A stretch of DNA of 64,000 bases from an uncultured Clostridia bacterium (GCA_934631025.1 CAKTXR010000005.1:1-64000), one strand, 5' to 3'. Positions 16,826-25,783 are shown, counted from the first letter of the stretch. Numbers and translations are program-made. Notes: a model not told the origin generated them from the sequence alone.

Positions 16826-16863
16826 AAAAAGCGGGGCGCCGGTTTATCTCCGCCGCCCCCGCG
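16826..16863 (-). terminator. Terminator after rlmD-like gene
   Basis: GC-rich stem (GCGGGG side at 16831-16840, its complement at 16851-16863) with a run of five T residues on the minus strand, lying between the methyltransferase stop and the LysR start. Confidence 0.65.
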
Positions 16864-16951
16864 TTTTCCGCGCGCCACTCTTTTTCGCAAAGTCCGCGCG
16901 CGATCCCTTCATTATTAATATGCGCCCGCCGCCGCGTCCTCATCCGCGCCG

Positions 16952-18316
16952 TCAGTTTTCCGGATTTTCCACGCGCGTCAGCCGCGCCACGCATTCGACG
17001 TGCTCCGTCTGCGAGAACATATCGACGGGCTTGACATAATCGAGCCGGTATTCTCCGTTTTCGGTCAGGCTCAGTATGTCGCGCGCCATCGTGCCGGGAT
17101 TGCAGCTGACATAGACCACGCGCTGTATTTTGCCCCTTTTGACCGCCGAAAGCAGACGCTCGTCGATACCCTTGCGCGGCGGATCGACCACCAGCACATC
17201 GGGCCGCATGCCCTTGTCGACCAGTTCGGACACCTTCACGCCCGCATCGCCCGCATAAAATTCAGTCTTTTGCCAGAGCCTGTTCCGGTTTGCGTTTTCC
17301 CGCGCGTCGTCGATTGCGCCCTCGTTCAGCTCCACGCCGACAACCCGAGCCGCGTCGCGCGCAAGCGCCAGCGAAATCGTACCGCAGCCGCAGTAGGCGT
17401 CCACCACAAGCTCCTTGCCTGTGAGCGCCGCGGCCTCGCGCACATATTCATAGAGCGTATCGGTCTGCACCAGATTGACCTGAAAAAATGTGCGCGGCGA
17501 AATCTCGAACGACATGCCCGCCAGTCTGTCGAGCAGCACGCGCTTGCCCGCCAGCAGCATACAGCGGCCGTCAAACGCGTCCACAGGGCGCTCCTTGAGC
17601 ACAATCTGATACAGCGAATGAATCTTCTCACCGAATTCCGACGCAAGCATGCTCATCAGCGGATCCAGTCCCCTGAGCCGGCGCGTTGTGGTCGAAAGGA
17701 TCAGCATCAGGCCGCCCGAACGGCTGACCCGCGTGACGACATAGCGTATGCCGCCGCCCGCGCCGGGCGTATCGTATGCCGGAACGCAGTAGGCGTGCAT
17801 CCATTTGTTGACGACGCGCAGCGCCCGCGTGCTCAGGTCGTCGTGCAAAAGACAGTCCTCCATCGGCAGCACGGTATGGGTTCTTCCCTCGAACACGCCC
17901 ACGCTGGTCGCGCCCGTCCTGCCGTCGGTCGCCACGGCGAACTCGCCCTTGTTGCGGTATTTCCACGGCCGGGGCGAGGCTTCCGTCGGGTAGACGCAGA
18001 CGTTCTTCTGCTTGCCGATGCGCTCGATCTGCTGCGCGACAACCTGCCGCTTCATCTCCAGCGACAGATTGTAGGACATATGCTGCGTCTTGCAGCCGCC
18101 GCAGCGCCCATAGAGCGGGCAGAGCGGCTTCATGCGGTCGGGCGAAACGCGGAGGATTTCCTTGATCTGTCCATGCAGAACGCCGCCGCTCCTGCGCACA
18201 ATGTCGATGTCGACCAGTTCGCCCGGAATCGCCTGCGGAACAAACACCACCTGGCCGTCCTCCGTGCGCCCCACGCCTTCCATTTCCGTGCCAATGCCGG
18301 TGATTTCCAGAATCAT
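16952..18316 (-). CDS. rlmD: 23S rRNA (uracil-5-)-methyltransferase, RlmD/RlmCD family
   Basis: SAM-dependent RNA m5U methyltransferase. The 454-residue protein has an N-terminal TRAM-like domain (GTEMEGVGRTEDGQVVFV), a [4Fe-4S] site (CPLYGRCGGCKTQH near 66-78 with a distal Cys), a SAM-binding motif (VDAYCGCGTISLALA), the DPPRKG motif and the catalytic SCNPGT near the C-terminus. In Gram-positive bacteria one such enzyme often modifies both U747 and U1939, so which bases it modifies is uncertain. It lies 12 nt after pfkA and is probably cotranscribed. Confidence 0.93.
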   Translation of the reverse strand: MILEITGIGTEMEGVGRTEDGQVVFVPQAIPGELVDIDIVRRSGGVLHGQIKEILRVSPDRMKPLCPLYGRCGGCKTQHMSYNLSLEMKRQVVAQQIERIGKQKNVCVYPTEASPRPWKYRNKGEFAVATDGRTGATSVGVFEGRTHTVLPMEDCLLHDDLSTRALRVVNKWMHAYCVPAYDTPGAGGGIRYVVTRVSRSGGLMLILSTTTRRLRGLDPLMSMLASEFGEKIHSLYQIVLKERPVDAFDGRCMLLAGKRVLLDRLAGMSFEISPRTFFQVNLVQTDTLYEYVREAAALTGKELVVDAYCGCGTISLALARDAARVVGVELNEGAIDDARENANRNRLWQKTEFYAGDAGVKVSELVDKGMRPDVLVVDPPRKGIDERLLSAVKRGKIQRVVYVSCNPGTMARDILSLTENGEYRLDYVKPVDMFSQTEHVECVARLTRVENPEN

Positions 18317-18328
18317 CCGTTACCTCCA

Positions 18329-19381
18329 TTACAGAGACAGCGTTGTGACGAGCTGCTTAAGCTCCGCGTTGAGCGGCCGCTTCACGCCCTGAATTTCGGC
18401 GATGGGCGCTTCGATGACGCGGTTCTCCTGTACGCCGACCACCAGGCCGCCGCGATCGTCGCGCAGCAGTTCCACCGCGCGGCTGCCCAGGCGCGCCGCC
18501 AGTATGCGGTCGTAGGCCGAGGGCGTGCCGCCGCGCTGGATATAGCCCAGAACGGTCGCGCGCGTCTCATGGCCGGAGAGCACCTCGATGATCTCCGCCA
18601 CCTTGGAGCTGGTCAGCTTGTCGCCGCGGATGTCGGAGAGCGCCTCATAGCGCTCGCAGATGGCGGGCAGGTCGCTGGTGAGCGACGAGAACGCGCCCTC
18701 GGCGAATATGATGATGGTGCTGCGCTTGCCGTTGACCACGCCCCACTTGATGCGCGCGGCCACCTCCTCGACCGACCACTTGACCTCGGGCACCAGCGCG
18801 AATTCCGCGCCGCAGGCCAGAGCCGTGTGGATGGCGATGTCGCCGCAGCCGCGTCCCATGACCGTGACCAGACTGGCGCGCTCATGCGATTCGCTGGTCT
18901 CGCGGATGTGGTTGACGCACTCGCAGGCGGTGTTGACGGCGGTGTCGAAGCCCAGCGTCGTGTCGGTATAGGACAGATCGTTGTCGATCGTGCCGGGAAT
19001 GCCGATCACCGGAAAGCCCAGCGTGTTGAGGGCGTTCGCGCCGGCGAAGGAGCCGTCGCCGCCGATGACCACCAGACCCTCGATGCCCAGAGAGCGCATG
19101 TTGTCGATGGCCAGCTGCTGATACTTGGGCTGCAAAAACTCCTTGCAGCGCGCGGTCATCAGCACAGTGCCGCCGCGATGGACGATGCCGCTGACCTTGC
19201 GCGCCGTCATAAGCGTGTAATCGTCCTCGGGATTGAGATTCTGCATCAAAAGGCCGTTGTAGCCGCGCTTGATGCCCACGACCGACATATCGTTGGCCGT
19301 GGCCGTCCTGACAACGGCGCGGATGGCCGCGTTCATGCCCGGCGCGTCTCCGCCGGACGTCAAAACACCGATTCTCTTCAT
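18329..19381 (-). CDS. pfkA: ATP-dependent 6-phosphofructokinase
   Basis: Phosphorylates fructose 6-phosphate to the 1,6-bisphosphate. The 350-residue protein begins at ATG 19381 (MKRIGVLTSGGDAPGMN). The phosphoryl-donor discriminators are of the ATP type: GGDG at 107-110 and PGTIDND with Gly130. PPi enzymes carry Asp and Lys at these places. It is slightly longer than the 320 residues of classical bacterial PfkA. Order is small protein, pfkA, rlmD. A PPi-type enzyme lies 1.6 kb away on the other strand, on the far side of the aldolase gene. Confidence 0.95.
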   Translation of the reverse strand: MKRIGVLTSGGDAPGMNAAIRAVVRTATANDMSVVGIKRGYNGLLMQNLNPEDDYTLMTARKVSGIVHRGGTVLMTARCKEFLQPKYQQLAIDNMRSLGIEGLVVIGGDGSFAGANALNTLGFPVIGIPGTIDNDLSYTDTTLGFDTAVNTACECVNHIRETSESHERASLVTVMGRGCGDIAIHTALACGAEFALVPEVKWSVEEVAARIKWGVVNGKRSTIIIFAEGAFSSLTSDLPAICERYEALSDIRGDKLTSSKVAEIIEVLSGHETRATVLGYIQRGGTPSAYDRILAARLGSRAVELLRDDRGGLVVGVQENRVIEAPIAEIQGVKRPLNAELKQLVTTLSL

Positions 19382-19406
19382 AAAAGTTTTCCTCCCGTAC
19401 AGACGG

Positions 19407-19613
19407 TTACAGTCCCCATTCGAGCAGCGCCTTTCTGGCCTCCCGCGCCTCCGAGGACAGAGCCAGCACCTCATAGACCTGCTCCTCGGCTTCGCCCGAG
19501 AGCGATCTGATCTGGATCATAAATCCCTCGCCCGTCAGCCTTTCGCAGGCCTCGCGCGCTTTCGTTTCGCCATGGACCATCTGGATAACCACCCAGACCG
19601 CACTCTTCTTCAT
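19407..19613 (-). CDS. Small conserved protein upstream of pfkA
   Basis: A 68-residue protein starting MKKSAVWVVIQMVHG, with a GGGAGGGG ribosome site and a pfkA gene 25 nt downstream. The pattern of hydrophobic beta strand, amphipathic helix and EGFMIQIR strand resembles a short alpha/beta fold. I recall similar 60-70-residue proteins next to pfkA in Clostridia, but I know of no assigned role. It has no Cys, signal peptide or membrane segment. It may be a regulatory or ligand-binding partner of the glycolytic gene. Confidence 0.7.
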   Translation of the reverse strand: MKKSAVWVVIQMVHGETKAREACERLTGEGFMIQIRSLSGEAEEQVYEVLALSSEAREARKALLEWGL

Positions 19614-19666
19614 GACTGTTCCCGCCCCTCCCGGTCGCCCGGGGAATGTGATTTCTTGAAATAATC

Positions 19667-19704
19667 AAAACGAGGGAGCCGCAACTCAGGCTGCAGCTCC
19701 CTCG
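19667..19704 (-). terminator. Intrinsic terminator of fba
   Basis: CGAGGGAGC/GCTCCCTCG 9-bp stem with a short loop, then TTTTGATTATTT on the minus strand, 13 nt past the aldolase stop. Confidence 0.88.
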
Positions 19705-19716
19705 CAGTATTGACGC

Positions 19717-20685
19717 TTAGGCCTTGCCGTTGCAGCCCAGGACGTCGACCAGCTTGTGGCGGACGAGCTCCTTGATGTTGGCGCGCGCGGGCTTGAGGTA
19801 CTCGCGCGGGTCGAACTTGTCGGGATGCTCGTTGAAGAACTGGCGGATGGTGCCGGTCATGGCCAGGCGCAGGTCGGAGTCGATGTTGATCTTGCAGACG
19901 GAGAGCTTGGCAGCCTCGCGCAGCTGATCCTCCGGCACGCCGATGGCGTTGGGCATCTTGCCGCCGTTGTCGTTGATCATCTTAACATAATCCTGCGGGA
20001 CGGAGGAAGAGCCGTGCAGCACGATCGGGAAGCCGGGCAGGCGCTTGGAGACCTCCTTCAGCACGTCGAAGCGCAGGGGCGGCGGAACCAGCAGGCCTTC
20101 GGCATTGCGGGTGCACTGCTCGGGCTTGAACTTGTAGGCGCCGTGGCTGGTGCCGATGGCGATGGCCAGAGAGTCGCAGCCGGTCTTGGAGACGAACTCC
20201 TCAACCTCTTCCGGATGAGTGTAGGAAGCCTCATGCGCGGCGACCTTCACCTCGTCCTCGATGCCGGCCAGCGTGCCCAGCTCGGCCTCGACGACAACGC
20301 CGTGATCATGCGCGTACTCGACGACCTTCTTGGTGATCTCGACGTTCTCGGCGAAGGGCTTCGAAGAGGCGTCGATCATGACGGAGGTAAAGCCGCCATC
20401 GATGCAGGCCTTGCAGGTCTCGAAATCGGGGCCGTGATCCAGATGCAGCACGATCGGGATGTCGGGGCAGCAGATGACGGCCGCCTCAACCAGCTTGACC
20501 AGATAGTTGTGGTTGGCATAGGCGCGCGCGCCCTTGGAAACCTGCAGGATGACGGGAGCATGCTCCTCCTGGCAGGCCTCGGTGATGCCCTGAACGATTT
20601 CCATGTTGTTGACGTTGAAAGCGCCGATGGCGTAGCCGCCGTCGTAGGCCTTCTTGAACATTTCTTTCGAAGTAACCAGAGGCAT
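19717..20685 (-). CDS. fba: Class II fructose-1,6-bisphosphate aldolase
   Basis: Zn-dependent cleavage of fructose 1,6-bisphosphate to two triose phosphates. The 322-residue TIM-barrel protein begins MPLVTSKEMFKKAY at 20685 with AAGGAG upstream. It shows the metal-binding HLDHGPDFE (near 82), the VEAELGTLAG and AHEASYTHPEEVEEFV segments, the GTSHGAYK loop, and the C-terminal phosphate and metal site LHGSSSVPQDY. It has its own promoter, divergent from the PPi-phosphofructokinase gene, so the intergenic region sets upper-glycolysis supply in both directions. Confidence 0.96.
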   Translation of the reverse strand: MPLVTSKEMFKKAYDGGYAIGAFNVNNMEIVQGITEACQEEHAPVILQVSKGARAYANHNYLVKLVEAAVICCPDIPIVLHLDHGPDFETCKACIDGGFTSVMIDASSKPFAENVEITKKVVEYAHDHGVVVEAELGTLAGIEDEVKVAAHEASYTHPEEVEEFVSKTGCDSLAIAIGTSHGAYKFKPEQCTRNAEGLLVPPPLRFDVLKEVSKRLPGFPIVLHGSSSVPQDYVKMINDNGGKMPNAIGVPEDQLREAAKLSVCKINIDSDLRLAMTGTIRQFFNEHPDKFDPREYLKPARANIKELVRHKLVDVLGCNGKA

Positions 20686-20722
20686 TAAAAACAACTCCTT
20701 TTCAGATGGAATTCTATGGTTC

Positions 20723-20751
20723 AGTATACCAGTTTTTCCGCATAAAATCAA
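20723..20751 (-). promoter_or_regulatory. Sigma-A promoter of fba
   Basis: Minus-strand TTGATT (20746-20751), 17-bp spacer, TATACT (20723-20728). Start point near 20716, leader about 30 nt. Confidence 0.82.
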
Positions 20752-20924
20752 GCGCCCCGCCCCCGTTTGCATATTAAATATTCATTCGGAAACGGATTTG
20801 TTTCGCGTTTTTCGTCCCGCTTCGCGCCATTTTTCCGCCGCAATCTCCCATTTCGGCGCGATTGTCACCCTTTTGTTCCTTTTCTGTGCATGCAGCCGCG
20901 CTCTTTTTGTCTAATAAAATTAAA

Positions 20925-20953
20925 TTGACTTATTGCGCCCCGTGGGATAAAAT
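20925..20953 (+). promoter_or_regulatory. Sigma-A promoter of PPi-phosphofructokinase
   Basis: TTGACT (20925-20930), 17-bp spacer, TAAAAT (20948-20953). The start codon is 49 bases downstream. Confidence 0.82.
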
Positions 20954-21001
20954 AGAAGCGTAAGTCCCATGCGAATGATTTATTGAAAGGAATGACTCAT
21001 A

Positions 21002-22255
21002 ATGTCCATACTCAAAGGCGCGGCCGTCATCGGCCAGTCCGGCGGCCCTTCTTCCGTCATCAACGCGTCCGCTTACGGCGCCATCAAAACGGCGCTCGAC
21101 AGCGACGTCATCACCAACGTCTACGGCATGTGCAACGGCATCCGCGGCCTGCTCGACGACAACCTGATCGACATGGCCAAGGAAGATCCGGACGAGCTGG
21201 CGCTGATGAAGTACACCCCCTCCTCCGCGCTGGGTTCCTGCCGTTACAAACTCAAGGATCCCGACGAGGACGACACCGACTATAAGACCATCCTCGAGAT
21301 GTTCAAGAAGTACGACATCCGTTATTTCTTCTACAATGGCGGCAACGACTCCATGGACACCTGCAACAAAATCTCGAAGTTCATGCTGAAGAACGGCTAC
21401 GAGTGCCGCTGCATGGGCATCCCCAAGACCATCGACAACGACCTGGCCGGCACCGATCACTGCCCCGGTTTCGCCTCCGCCGCCAAGTACATCGCCACCT
21501 CCGTCATGGAAGTGTATCATGATTCCCGCGTGTACGACACCGGCATGATCACCATCATGGAGTGCATGGGCCGTCACGCCGGCTGGCTGACCGCCTCGGC
21601 CGCTCTGGCCAACGTGGGCGGCAACGGTCCCGACCTGATCTACGTCCCCGAGGTCGATTTCGATCTGGACGCCTTCACCGCGCGCGTTGAGGAGATCTAC
21701 GCCAGGCAGAAGAAGTGCTTCGTGGTCGTCTCCGAGGGCATCCACGACAAGGAAGGCACGTTCATCGCCGAGTACGCCAACAAGAACATGGCCAAGGACT
21801 CCTTCGGCCACGCTCAGCTGGGCGGCACCGCGGCCTTCCTGGCCAACTACATCAAGGAAAAGACCGGCGCGAAGGTCCGCGGCATCGAGCTTTCTCTGCT
21901 TCAGCGCTGCGCCGCGCACTGCGCCTCCCAGACCGACATCGACGAGTCCTTCGCCTCCGGCAAGGCCGCCGTCGAGAACGCGGTCGCGGGCGTGACCGAC
22001 AAGATGGTCGGCTTCGAGTGCACCCGTGAGAACGGCAAGTACACCTGCAACATCAAGCTCTTCCCGCTGACCATCGTGGCCAACACCGAGAAGAAGCTGC
22101 CCCTCGAGTGGATCAACGAGACCGGCGACGGCATCAATCAGGGCTTCATCGACTACGCCCTGCCGCTGATCCAGGGCGAGACCAGGCTGACCAAGGAGAA
22201 TGGCCTGCCCCGCTTCGTCCATCTCAAGAAGGTCAAGGCTGAGCCGAAGGCCTGA
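21002..22255 (+). CDS. Pyrophosphate-type 6-phosphofructokinase
   Basis: Reversible phosphorylation of fructose 6-phosphate, predicted to use PPi. The 417-residue protein belongs to the longer PfkA group (SGGPSSVINAS at the N-terminus). Two discriminators point to PPi: GGND at 113-116 in place of GGDG, and PKTIDND with Lys142 in place of Gly. Both sites differ in this way from the ATP-type enzyme 1.6 kb away. AAAGGA lies 11 nt before the start and a terminator follows directly, so it is a single-gene unit. Codon use is strongly biased to C-ending codons, suggesting high expression. Confidence 0.92.
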   Translation: MSILKGAAVIGQSGGPSSVINASAYGAIKTALDSDVITNVYGMCNGIRGLLDDNLIDMAKEDPDELALMKYTPSSALGSCRYKLKDPDEDDTDYKTILEMFKKYDIRYFFYNGGNDSMDTCNKISKFMLKNGYECRCMGIPKTIDNDLAGTDHCPGFASAAKYIATSVMEVYHDSRVYDTGMITIMECMGRHAGWLTASAALANVGGNGPDLIYVPEVDFDLDAFTARVEEIYARQKKCFVVVSEGIHDKEGTFIAEYANKNMAKDSFGHAQLGGTAAFLANYIKEKTGAKVRGIELSLLQRCAAHCASQTDIDESFASGKAAVENAVAGVTDKMVGFECTRENGKYTCNIKLFPLTIVANTEKKLPLEWINETGDGINQGFIDYALPLIQGETRLTKENGLPRFVHLKKVKAEPKA

Positions 22256-22272
22256 GTTCACGCATAACAAGA

Positions 22273-22304
22273 GCCGCCGCACGGTTTTCGTCGCGGCGGC
22301 TTTT
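22273..22304 (+). terminator. Terminator of PPi-phosphofructokinase
   Basis: GCCGCCGC/GCGGCGGC 8-bp stem followed by TTTT, 18 nt past the stop codon. Confidence 0.85.
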
Positions 22305-22498
22305 GCCATAAGGCGCAGGCGCGCAATACGTCCCCCGAAACGCCCGAAGCCCGCGCGGCATGCGCGCTCAGGCCATGTGTCAGCCGTCGACAGGCCGCCG
22401 GCGATTCGGGCAATGTCCGTCCGCGCCTTCAGCCTGCGCTTTCTGATTTTGCCGATTGCCGCAGGCAGCTTTTGCATCTGCACAAGGAGGAATCCGCC

Positions 22499-23107
22499 AT
22501 GCTTCCCGAGGGATTCGTTTTTCTGGACGAGGCCGTGCCCGGCTCGCTGAGCGACGCCAAATACGCCGGATGCGACAACTTTGTCGGCGCGCCGGTGGAC
22601 GGCTACCGCGTGCCCCGCGTCGCCGGATCGAAGGAGCTGGCCGCGGCGCTGACCGTCGTCGCCGAAAAGGCGCGCGCGATGGGCTATCGGCTGCTGTTCT
22701 GGGATGCGTATCGCCCGCAGCGCGCCGTGAACCACTTCATCCGCTGGTCGAACGCGCCGGAGGACGGAAAAACCAAAGCCGCGCACTATCCGAACATCGA
22801 CCGCACGCAGCTCATCCCGCTGGGCTATGTCGCCGCAAAGTCCGGCCACAGCCGCGGCGGCACGATCGACCTGACGCTGACCGATCTGGACGGGAAGCCG
22901 CTGGACATGGGCGGCGATTTCGACCTGATGGACGAGCGTTCTCACCACGGCTCCCCGCTCGTTTCAGCCGTTCAGACCGCCAACCGCGAGATCCTGCGCG
23001 CTCTCATGACCGGCAGCGGCTTTACCGATTACGAGAACGAATGGTGGCATTACCGGCTGGCGCGCGAGCCGTATCCCAAAACATATTTCGATTTTCCCAT
23101 CGAGTAA
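22499..23107 (+). CDS. D-alanyl-D-alanine dipeptidase, VanX/DdpX-like
   Basis: Zn metallopeptidase predicted to cleave D-Ala-D-Ala. With the start at 22499 (AAGGAGG upstream) it has 202 residues, the length of VanX. Key residues fall at VanX-like positions: Arg72 (YRPQR), zinc ligands His117 and Asp124 in SGHSRGGTID, and Glu181 and His184 in EWWH. No van ligase or dehydrogenase genes are nearby, so vancomycin resistance is not implied. Roles in peptidoglycan recycling or spore-wall turnover are more likely. No signal peptide is seen, so it should be cytoplasmic. Confidence 0.9.
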   Translation: MLPEGFVFLDEAVPGSLSDAKYAGCDNFVGAPVDGYRVPRVAGSKELAAALTVVAEKARAMGYRLLFWDAYRPQRAVNHFIRWSNAPEDGKTKAAHYPNIDRTQLIPLGYVAAKSGHSRGGTIDLTLTDLDGKPLDMGGDFDLMDERSHHGSPLVSAVQTANREILRALMTGSGFTDYENEWWHYRLAREPYPKTYFDFPIE

Positions 23108-23158
23108 AGCGTACAGACTTCAGTCTGTTTCAACACTTTTCAGCCGCATTTGGCATGG

Positions 23159-23192
23159 AACGCCCTTGATGATTCGAGGGCGTTTTCTTTTT
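23159..23192 (+). terminator. Terminator after the VanX-like gene
   Basis: AACGCCCT and AGGGCGTT stem with a 10-nt loop, then TTCTTTTT. Confidence 0.8.
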
Positions 23193-23365
23193 ATTTGAAG
23201 GGCTTTTCAGCGCTTTTAAGGGCATAAGGCGGCGCTTTTCGCGCGACTTCAGTCTGTTTTTATCCGACATAAAGCGACTTTGGTCTATTTCATGCGTCAT
23301 TTTGGCCGTTTCCGGCGCGGTCTGTCCGCATCCGCTTTGAGCTGGCCCGCCGCATGAATTACGGC

Positions 23366-23394
23366 TTGTTTTAAGGCGCAAAATATGCTATATT
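23366..23394 (+). promoter_or_regulatory. Sigma-A promoter of the GH78 gene
   Basis: TTGTTT (23366-23371), 17-bp spacer, TATATT (23389-23394), 31 bases before the start codon. Confidence 0.7.
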
Positions 23395-23425
23395 TACAGC
23401 AGCAAATGCAAAGGAGCATTGATCC

Positions 23426-25783
23426 ATGATGTTTTCAACGAAATTTGTCAGCGCGACGCGCGACTACTCCACGTTTGAAAAGATGGTACCCGCGCCGTAT
23501 CTGCGCAGGCCCTTCGAGATCGACGCGCTGCCTGCCGCCGCATCCGTGACGATCTGCGGGCTGGGCTTTTACGAGCTGTTCGTCAACGGCACGCGCATCA
23601 CGAAGGGACTGCTCGCGCCCTACATCTCGAATCCCGACGACATCCTCTATTACGATCGCTACGACGTAACGCCGCTGCTCAGAACCGGCAGAAACGTGAT
23701 CGCCGTTCTGCTGGGCAACGGCATGCTCAACTGCCCCGGCGGCGACATCTGGGATTTCCAGCTGGCGCGCTTCCGTTCCGCGCCCAAGGCGGCGCTCTGC
23801 TACGAGGCTGAGACCGCAGACGGCGAAAAGACCGTGTTCGAGGCCGACGAATCCTTCCGCTGCGCGCCCTCGCCCATCTATTACGACGATCTGCGCGCCG
23901 GCGAATATTACGACGCACGCCGCGAAATCCCCGGCTGGAATCTGCCGGACTTTGACGACAGCGGCTGGACGAGCGCCCTTCCTGCCGAAACGCCGCGCGG
24001 AGAATGCCGCCTGTGCCAGGCCGAGCCCATTGTGATCACGCACGAGCTCGCGCCCGTTTCCATCCGCCGCGCCGCCATCGGCGAGCTGCCCGACACCCGC
24101 AAGACGCTGCCCGTGCTGCCCTACGCGGATGAGACGGAAGCATCCATGCACGGCTGGCTGTATGATTTCGGCGTGAACGCCGCCGGACTGTGCCGCCTGA
24201 AGGTGCGCGGCCATGCCGGACAGAAGATCGTGCTGCAATTCGGCGAAGCGCTGGACGAGAACGGCGATCTCGACCTGCGCGGCATGACCTTCCTGCCCCA
24301 CTGCCGCAATCACCGCGACATCTACATCTGCAAGGGCGAGGGCGAGGAAATCTACGTTCCCTCCTTCACCTATCACGGCTTCCGCTACTGCCTCGTGCTG
24401 GGGCTGGAGGACGATCAGGCCGCAAGCGAACTGCTGACCTATCAGGTGATGAACTCCGATCTGAAGGTCATCGGCGGCTTCTCCTGCTCGGACGACGTGC
24501 TCAATAAGCTCTATCAGGCGACGCTCGTCTCCGATCTGGCCAACTTCTACTACTTCCCCACCGACTGCCCGCACCGCGAAAAGAATGGCTGGACAGGCGA
24601 CGCGGCGCTCTCCGCCGAGCAGATGCTGATGAACCTGACCGCTGAAAACTCCTATCGCGAGTGGCTCAACAACATCCGCGCTTCTCAGCTGGAGGACGGC
24701 CGCATTCCCGGCATTGTGCCCACGACCGGATGGGGCTTTGAGTGGGGCAACGGCCCCGCGTGGGACTGCGTGCTGGCCAATCTGCCCTTCTTCATCTGGC
24801 GTTACCGCGGCGACAAAACGATCATCCATGAGAACGCCGCCGCGCTGATGCGCTATCTCACCTACATCATGACCCGCCGCGACGAGCGCGGCCTGATTCA
24901 CATCGGGCTGGGCGACTGGGTTCACACGGCGCACTCCAACCGCCCCAAGGCGCCGCTGGTGCTCACCGACACCATCGAATGCATGGACATAAGCCGCAAA
25001 TCGGCCATGATGTTCGCCGCCGCGGGACTGGAGCCGGAGCGGATGTACGCGCAGGCGGTTTACGATACGCTCCGCGCCGCCGCCCGCAAATACCTCATCG
25101 ATACGGACACCATGACGGCCTACGGCTGCTGCCAGGCCAGTCAGGCCATGGCGATCTTCTACGATCTGTTCGATCCGGCCGAGAAGAGCGCCGCCATGCA
25201 GGTATTGCTCGAGATGATCGAGGACAACGACGAGCTGATGGACGTGGGCATGCTGGCCGGACGCGTGCTGTTCCGGCTGCTGGCTCAGTCCGGCCATGCC
25301 GATCTGGCCTGCCGCATGATCGTCACGCCGCGCAATCCCTCCTATGGCAACTGGATCAAAAAAGGCGCGACCAGTCTGTGGGAGGATATGGACGACGTTG
25401 AAGCGCCGGCCTCGCTCAACCACCATATGTGGGGCGACATAAGCGCCTTCATGATCGAGTGCATCGCGGGCATACAGGTCAACCCCTGCTGCGTCGATCC
25501 CGCTGAGATCCGCATCCATCCGCATTTCATCGCCGATCTCAGCCATGCCGAGGGCCGGCACGCGGGCGTTCACGGCGAAATCGTCTCCGCGTGGAAGCGC
25601 GAGGGCGAGCTGATCCGTCTGACGCTGACCGTCCCCGAGGGCTATCACGGCGATATTCTGCTGGATAAGGACTGGCAGTTCGACGACGGCCGCCGCGCCA
25701 AAGACCTGAAGAGCGGCGAATATGTGCTGCTGCCCCGCACGATGAAGGACAAATACTTCAAGCCCGAGCGCACGGCGAAATAA
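23426..25783 (+). CDS. Alpha-L-rhamnosidase-like glycoside hydrolase, GH78 family
   Basis: Predicted to release terminal L-rhamnose from plant glycosides or polysaccharides. The 785-residue protein has N-terminal beta-sandwich segments (GLGFYELFVNGTRI, PYISNPDDILYYDRYDVT) followed by the (alpha/alpha)6 catalytic domain. The catalytic region reads TDCPHREKNGWTGD, with acidic residues from Asp380 and Glu385, followed by GLGDWV and HHMWGD. No signal peptide is present, so it should act on imported oligosaccharides. Two Met codons start the frame; GGAG lies 11 nt upstream of the first. No transporter gene is adjacent. Unsaturated or modified rhamnosides are also possible substrates. Confidence 0.9.
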   Translation: MMFSTKFVSATRDYSTFEKMVPAPYLRRPFEIDALPAAASVTICGLGFYELFVNGTRITKGLLAPYISNPDDILYYDRYDVTPLLRTGRNVIAVLLGNGMLNCPGGDIWDFQLARFRSAPKAALCYEAETADGEKTVFEADESFRCAPSPIYYDDLRAGEYYDARREIPGWNLPDFDDSGWTSALPAETPRGECRLCQAEPIVITHELAPVSIRRAAIGELPDTRKTLPVLPYADETEASMHGWLYDFGVNAAGLCRLKVRGHAGQKIVLQFGEALDENGDLDLRGMTFLPHCRNHRDIYICKGEGEEIYVPSFTYHGFRYCLVLGLEDDQAASELLTYQVMNSDLKVIGGFSCSDDVLNKLYQATLVSDLANFYYFPTDCPHREKNGWTGDAALSAEQMLMNLTAENSYREWLNNIRASQLEDGRIPGIVPTTGWGFEWGNGPAWDCVLANLPFFIWRYRGDKTIIHENAAALMRYLTYIMTRRDERGLIHIGLGDWVHTAHSNRPKAPLVLTDTIECMDISRKSAMMFAAAGLEPERMYAQAVYDTLRAAARKYLIDTDTMTAYGCCQASQAMAIFYDLFDPAEKSAAMQVLLEMIEDNDELMDVGMLAGRVLFRLLAQSGHADLACRMIVTPRNPSYGNWIKKGATSLWEDMDDVEAPASLNHHMWGDISAFMIECIAGIQVNPCCVDPAEIRIHPHFIADLSHAEGRHAGVHGEIVSAWKREGELIRLTLTVPEGYHGDILLDKDWQFDDGRRAKDLKSGEYVLLPRTMKDKYFKPERTAK

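Larger units (their letters stand above)
20686..21001. other. Divergent promoter region fba / PPi-phosphofructokinase
   Basis: 316 bases with a promoter facing each way and no reading frame I believe. The middle part (20760-20910) is pyrimidine-rich and unremarkable. Confidence 0.7.
23108..23425. other. Gap with repeated GACTTCAGTCTG-like motifs
   Basis: 318 bases between the dipeptidase and the rhamnosidase holding a terminator, a promoter, and three related motifs. The first is the near-palindrome ACAGACTTCAGTCTGT (23113-23128); related copies follow at about 23245-23260 (GACTTCAGTCTGTTT) and 23275-23291 (GACTTTGGTCTATTT). No gene is seen. Confidence 0.6.

Noticed and set aside
22499..23107. 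Vancomycin-resistance determinant
   Set aside because: The VanX-like residues are complete, but no vanH, vanA-type ligase or sensor genes are near; a stand-alone dipeptidase is the simpler reading.
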